This document shows, one piece after another, positions 63,928 through 64,000 of a stretch of 64,000 nt of DNA. Each line of letters opens with the position of its first letter. The stretch's first letter is position 1. The notes below the pieces were generated by a model, which was not told the origin of the DNA, did not search any database, and worked only from the letters and a program-made list of their open reading frames with translations. The translations under genes and the position numbers were made by a program. The DNA lies in the NCBI GenBank assembly GCA_018268915.1, contig JAFDVQ010000015.1, positions 1-64,000 of the forward strand, read 5' to 3'. This DNA is from Acidobacteriota bacterium. Its GTDB lineage: Bacteria; Acidobacteriota; Terriglobia; Terriglobales; Acidobacteriaceae.

Positions 63928-64000
63928 ATGCAGACATCGGATCATCGCCTTCGTATCCCCGATCCTCAAGGTCTCTATCACCCGCGCAATGAACACGATG
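63928..64000 (+). CDS. gltB: Glutamate synthase large subunit, start only
   Basis: The window ends after 24 codons. The peptide has GLYHPRNEHD, the conserved segment just before the catalytic Cys of the glutamine amidotransferase domain of GltB (GLYDPxNEHDAC). AGAGAAGG lies about 6 nt before the ATG. The rest of the gene is outside the window, so the call rests on this one motif. Confidence 0.75.
   Translation, partial: MQTSDHRLRIPDPQGLYHPRNEHD

Noticed and set aside
1..64000. tRNA, rRNA, CRISPR array, IS element or prophage
   Set aside because: I scanned for T-loop motifs, regularly spaced repeats, transposase and phage genes and found none that could be supported.

Overview
The window looks like a chromosomal segment of an acidobacterium (Acidobacteriota, probably Terriglobales/Acidobacteriaceae, in the Granulicella-Edaphobacter-Terriglobus range). 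This is inferred from gene content, not from a marker phylogeny. The clues are three large MacB/FtsX-type permeases of the acidobacterial duplicated orphan permease (ADOP) type, a Tes/Mss-like radical SAM protein, a CadC-like winged helix fused to malectin domains, an ECF42 sigma factor with its YCII/DGPF partner, and high-GC coding with long antisense open frames. No rRNA, tRNA, CRISPR array, insertion sequence or prophage was recognised. The last gene (gltB) is cut by the window edge.

Layout. 1-12.5 kb holds mostly single genes: a membrane hydrolase-like protein, a BON lipoprotein, a zinc-ribbon membrane protein, an APC amino-acid permease, a Tat-exported multicopper oxidase, a cytochrome c, a TetR-SDR pair and nicotinate phosphoribosyltransferase. 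12.8-28.7 kb holds a PadR-ADOP pair, a GntR/LacI-type regulator, a small gene behind a strikingly structured leader, a PfkB kinase, a methyltransferase, a branched-chain aminotransferase, a DUF2975/Xre pair, a second ADOP permease, and the YCII-ECF42-DUF899 group. 28.7-34.2 kb holds a translationally coupled DUF2071-methyltransferase-methyltransferase operon with an apparent frameshift, a decayed serine hydrolase and a DUF192-PilZ-DUF4393-like fusion. 34.2-46.9 kb holds a secreted phosphatase/phosphodiesterase, PyrD, a GH88/105 hydrolase, a third ADOP permease divergent from a MarR regulator, and a D-amino-acid catabolic cluster (DSD/D-threonine-aldolase-like enzyme, N-acyl-D-amino-acid deacylase, GntP permease).

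47.2-51.3 kb is the most unusual locus. Two overlapping genes encode four activities: a Wzx-like flippase fused to a NodS-like methyltransferase, and a family 2 glycosyltransferase fused to a NodB-like polysaccharide deacetylase. Together they could make, deacetylate, methylate and export an amino-sugar glycan. It is followed by groES-groEL with a clear promoter, a CIRCE operator and a long inverted repeat between the two genes. 54.5-61.7 kb carries a membrane-bound wHTH-malectin protein, a TPR protein, an Lgt-like protein with two small membrane proteins, a Tes/Mss-like radical SAM enzyme (candidate for membrane-spanning lipid synthesis) and a two-TM ion channel. The window ends with GTP-dependent PEP carboxykinase and the start of glutamate synthase.

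Small dispersed elements recur between genes: a palindromic GGGTGCCCC-headed family whose stems covary between copies, a TCATTCTGAGCGAAG-type element, and CTGATCACTG-type clusters.
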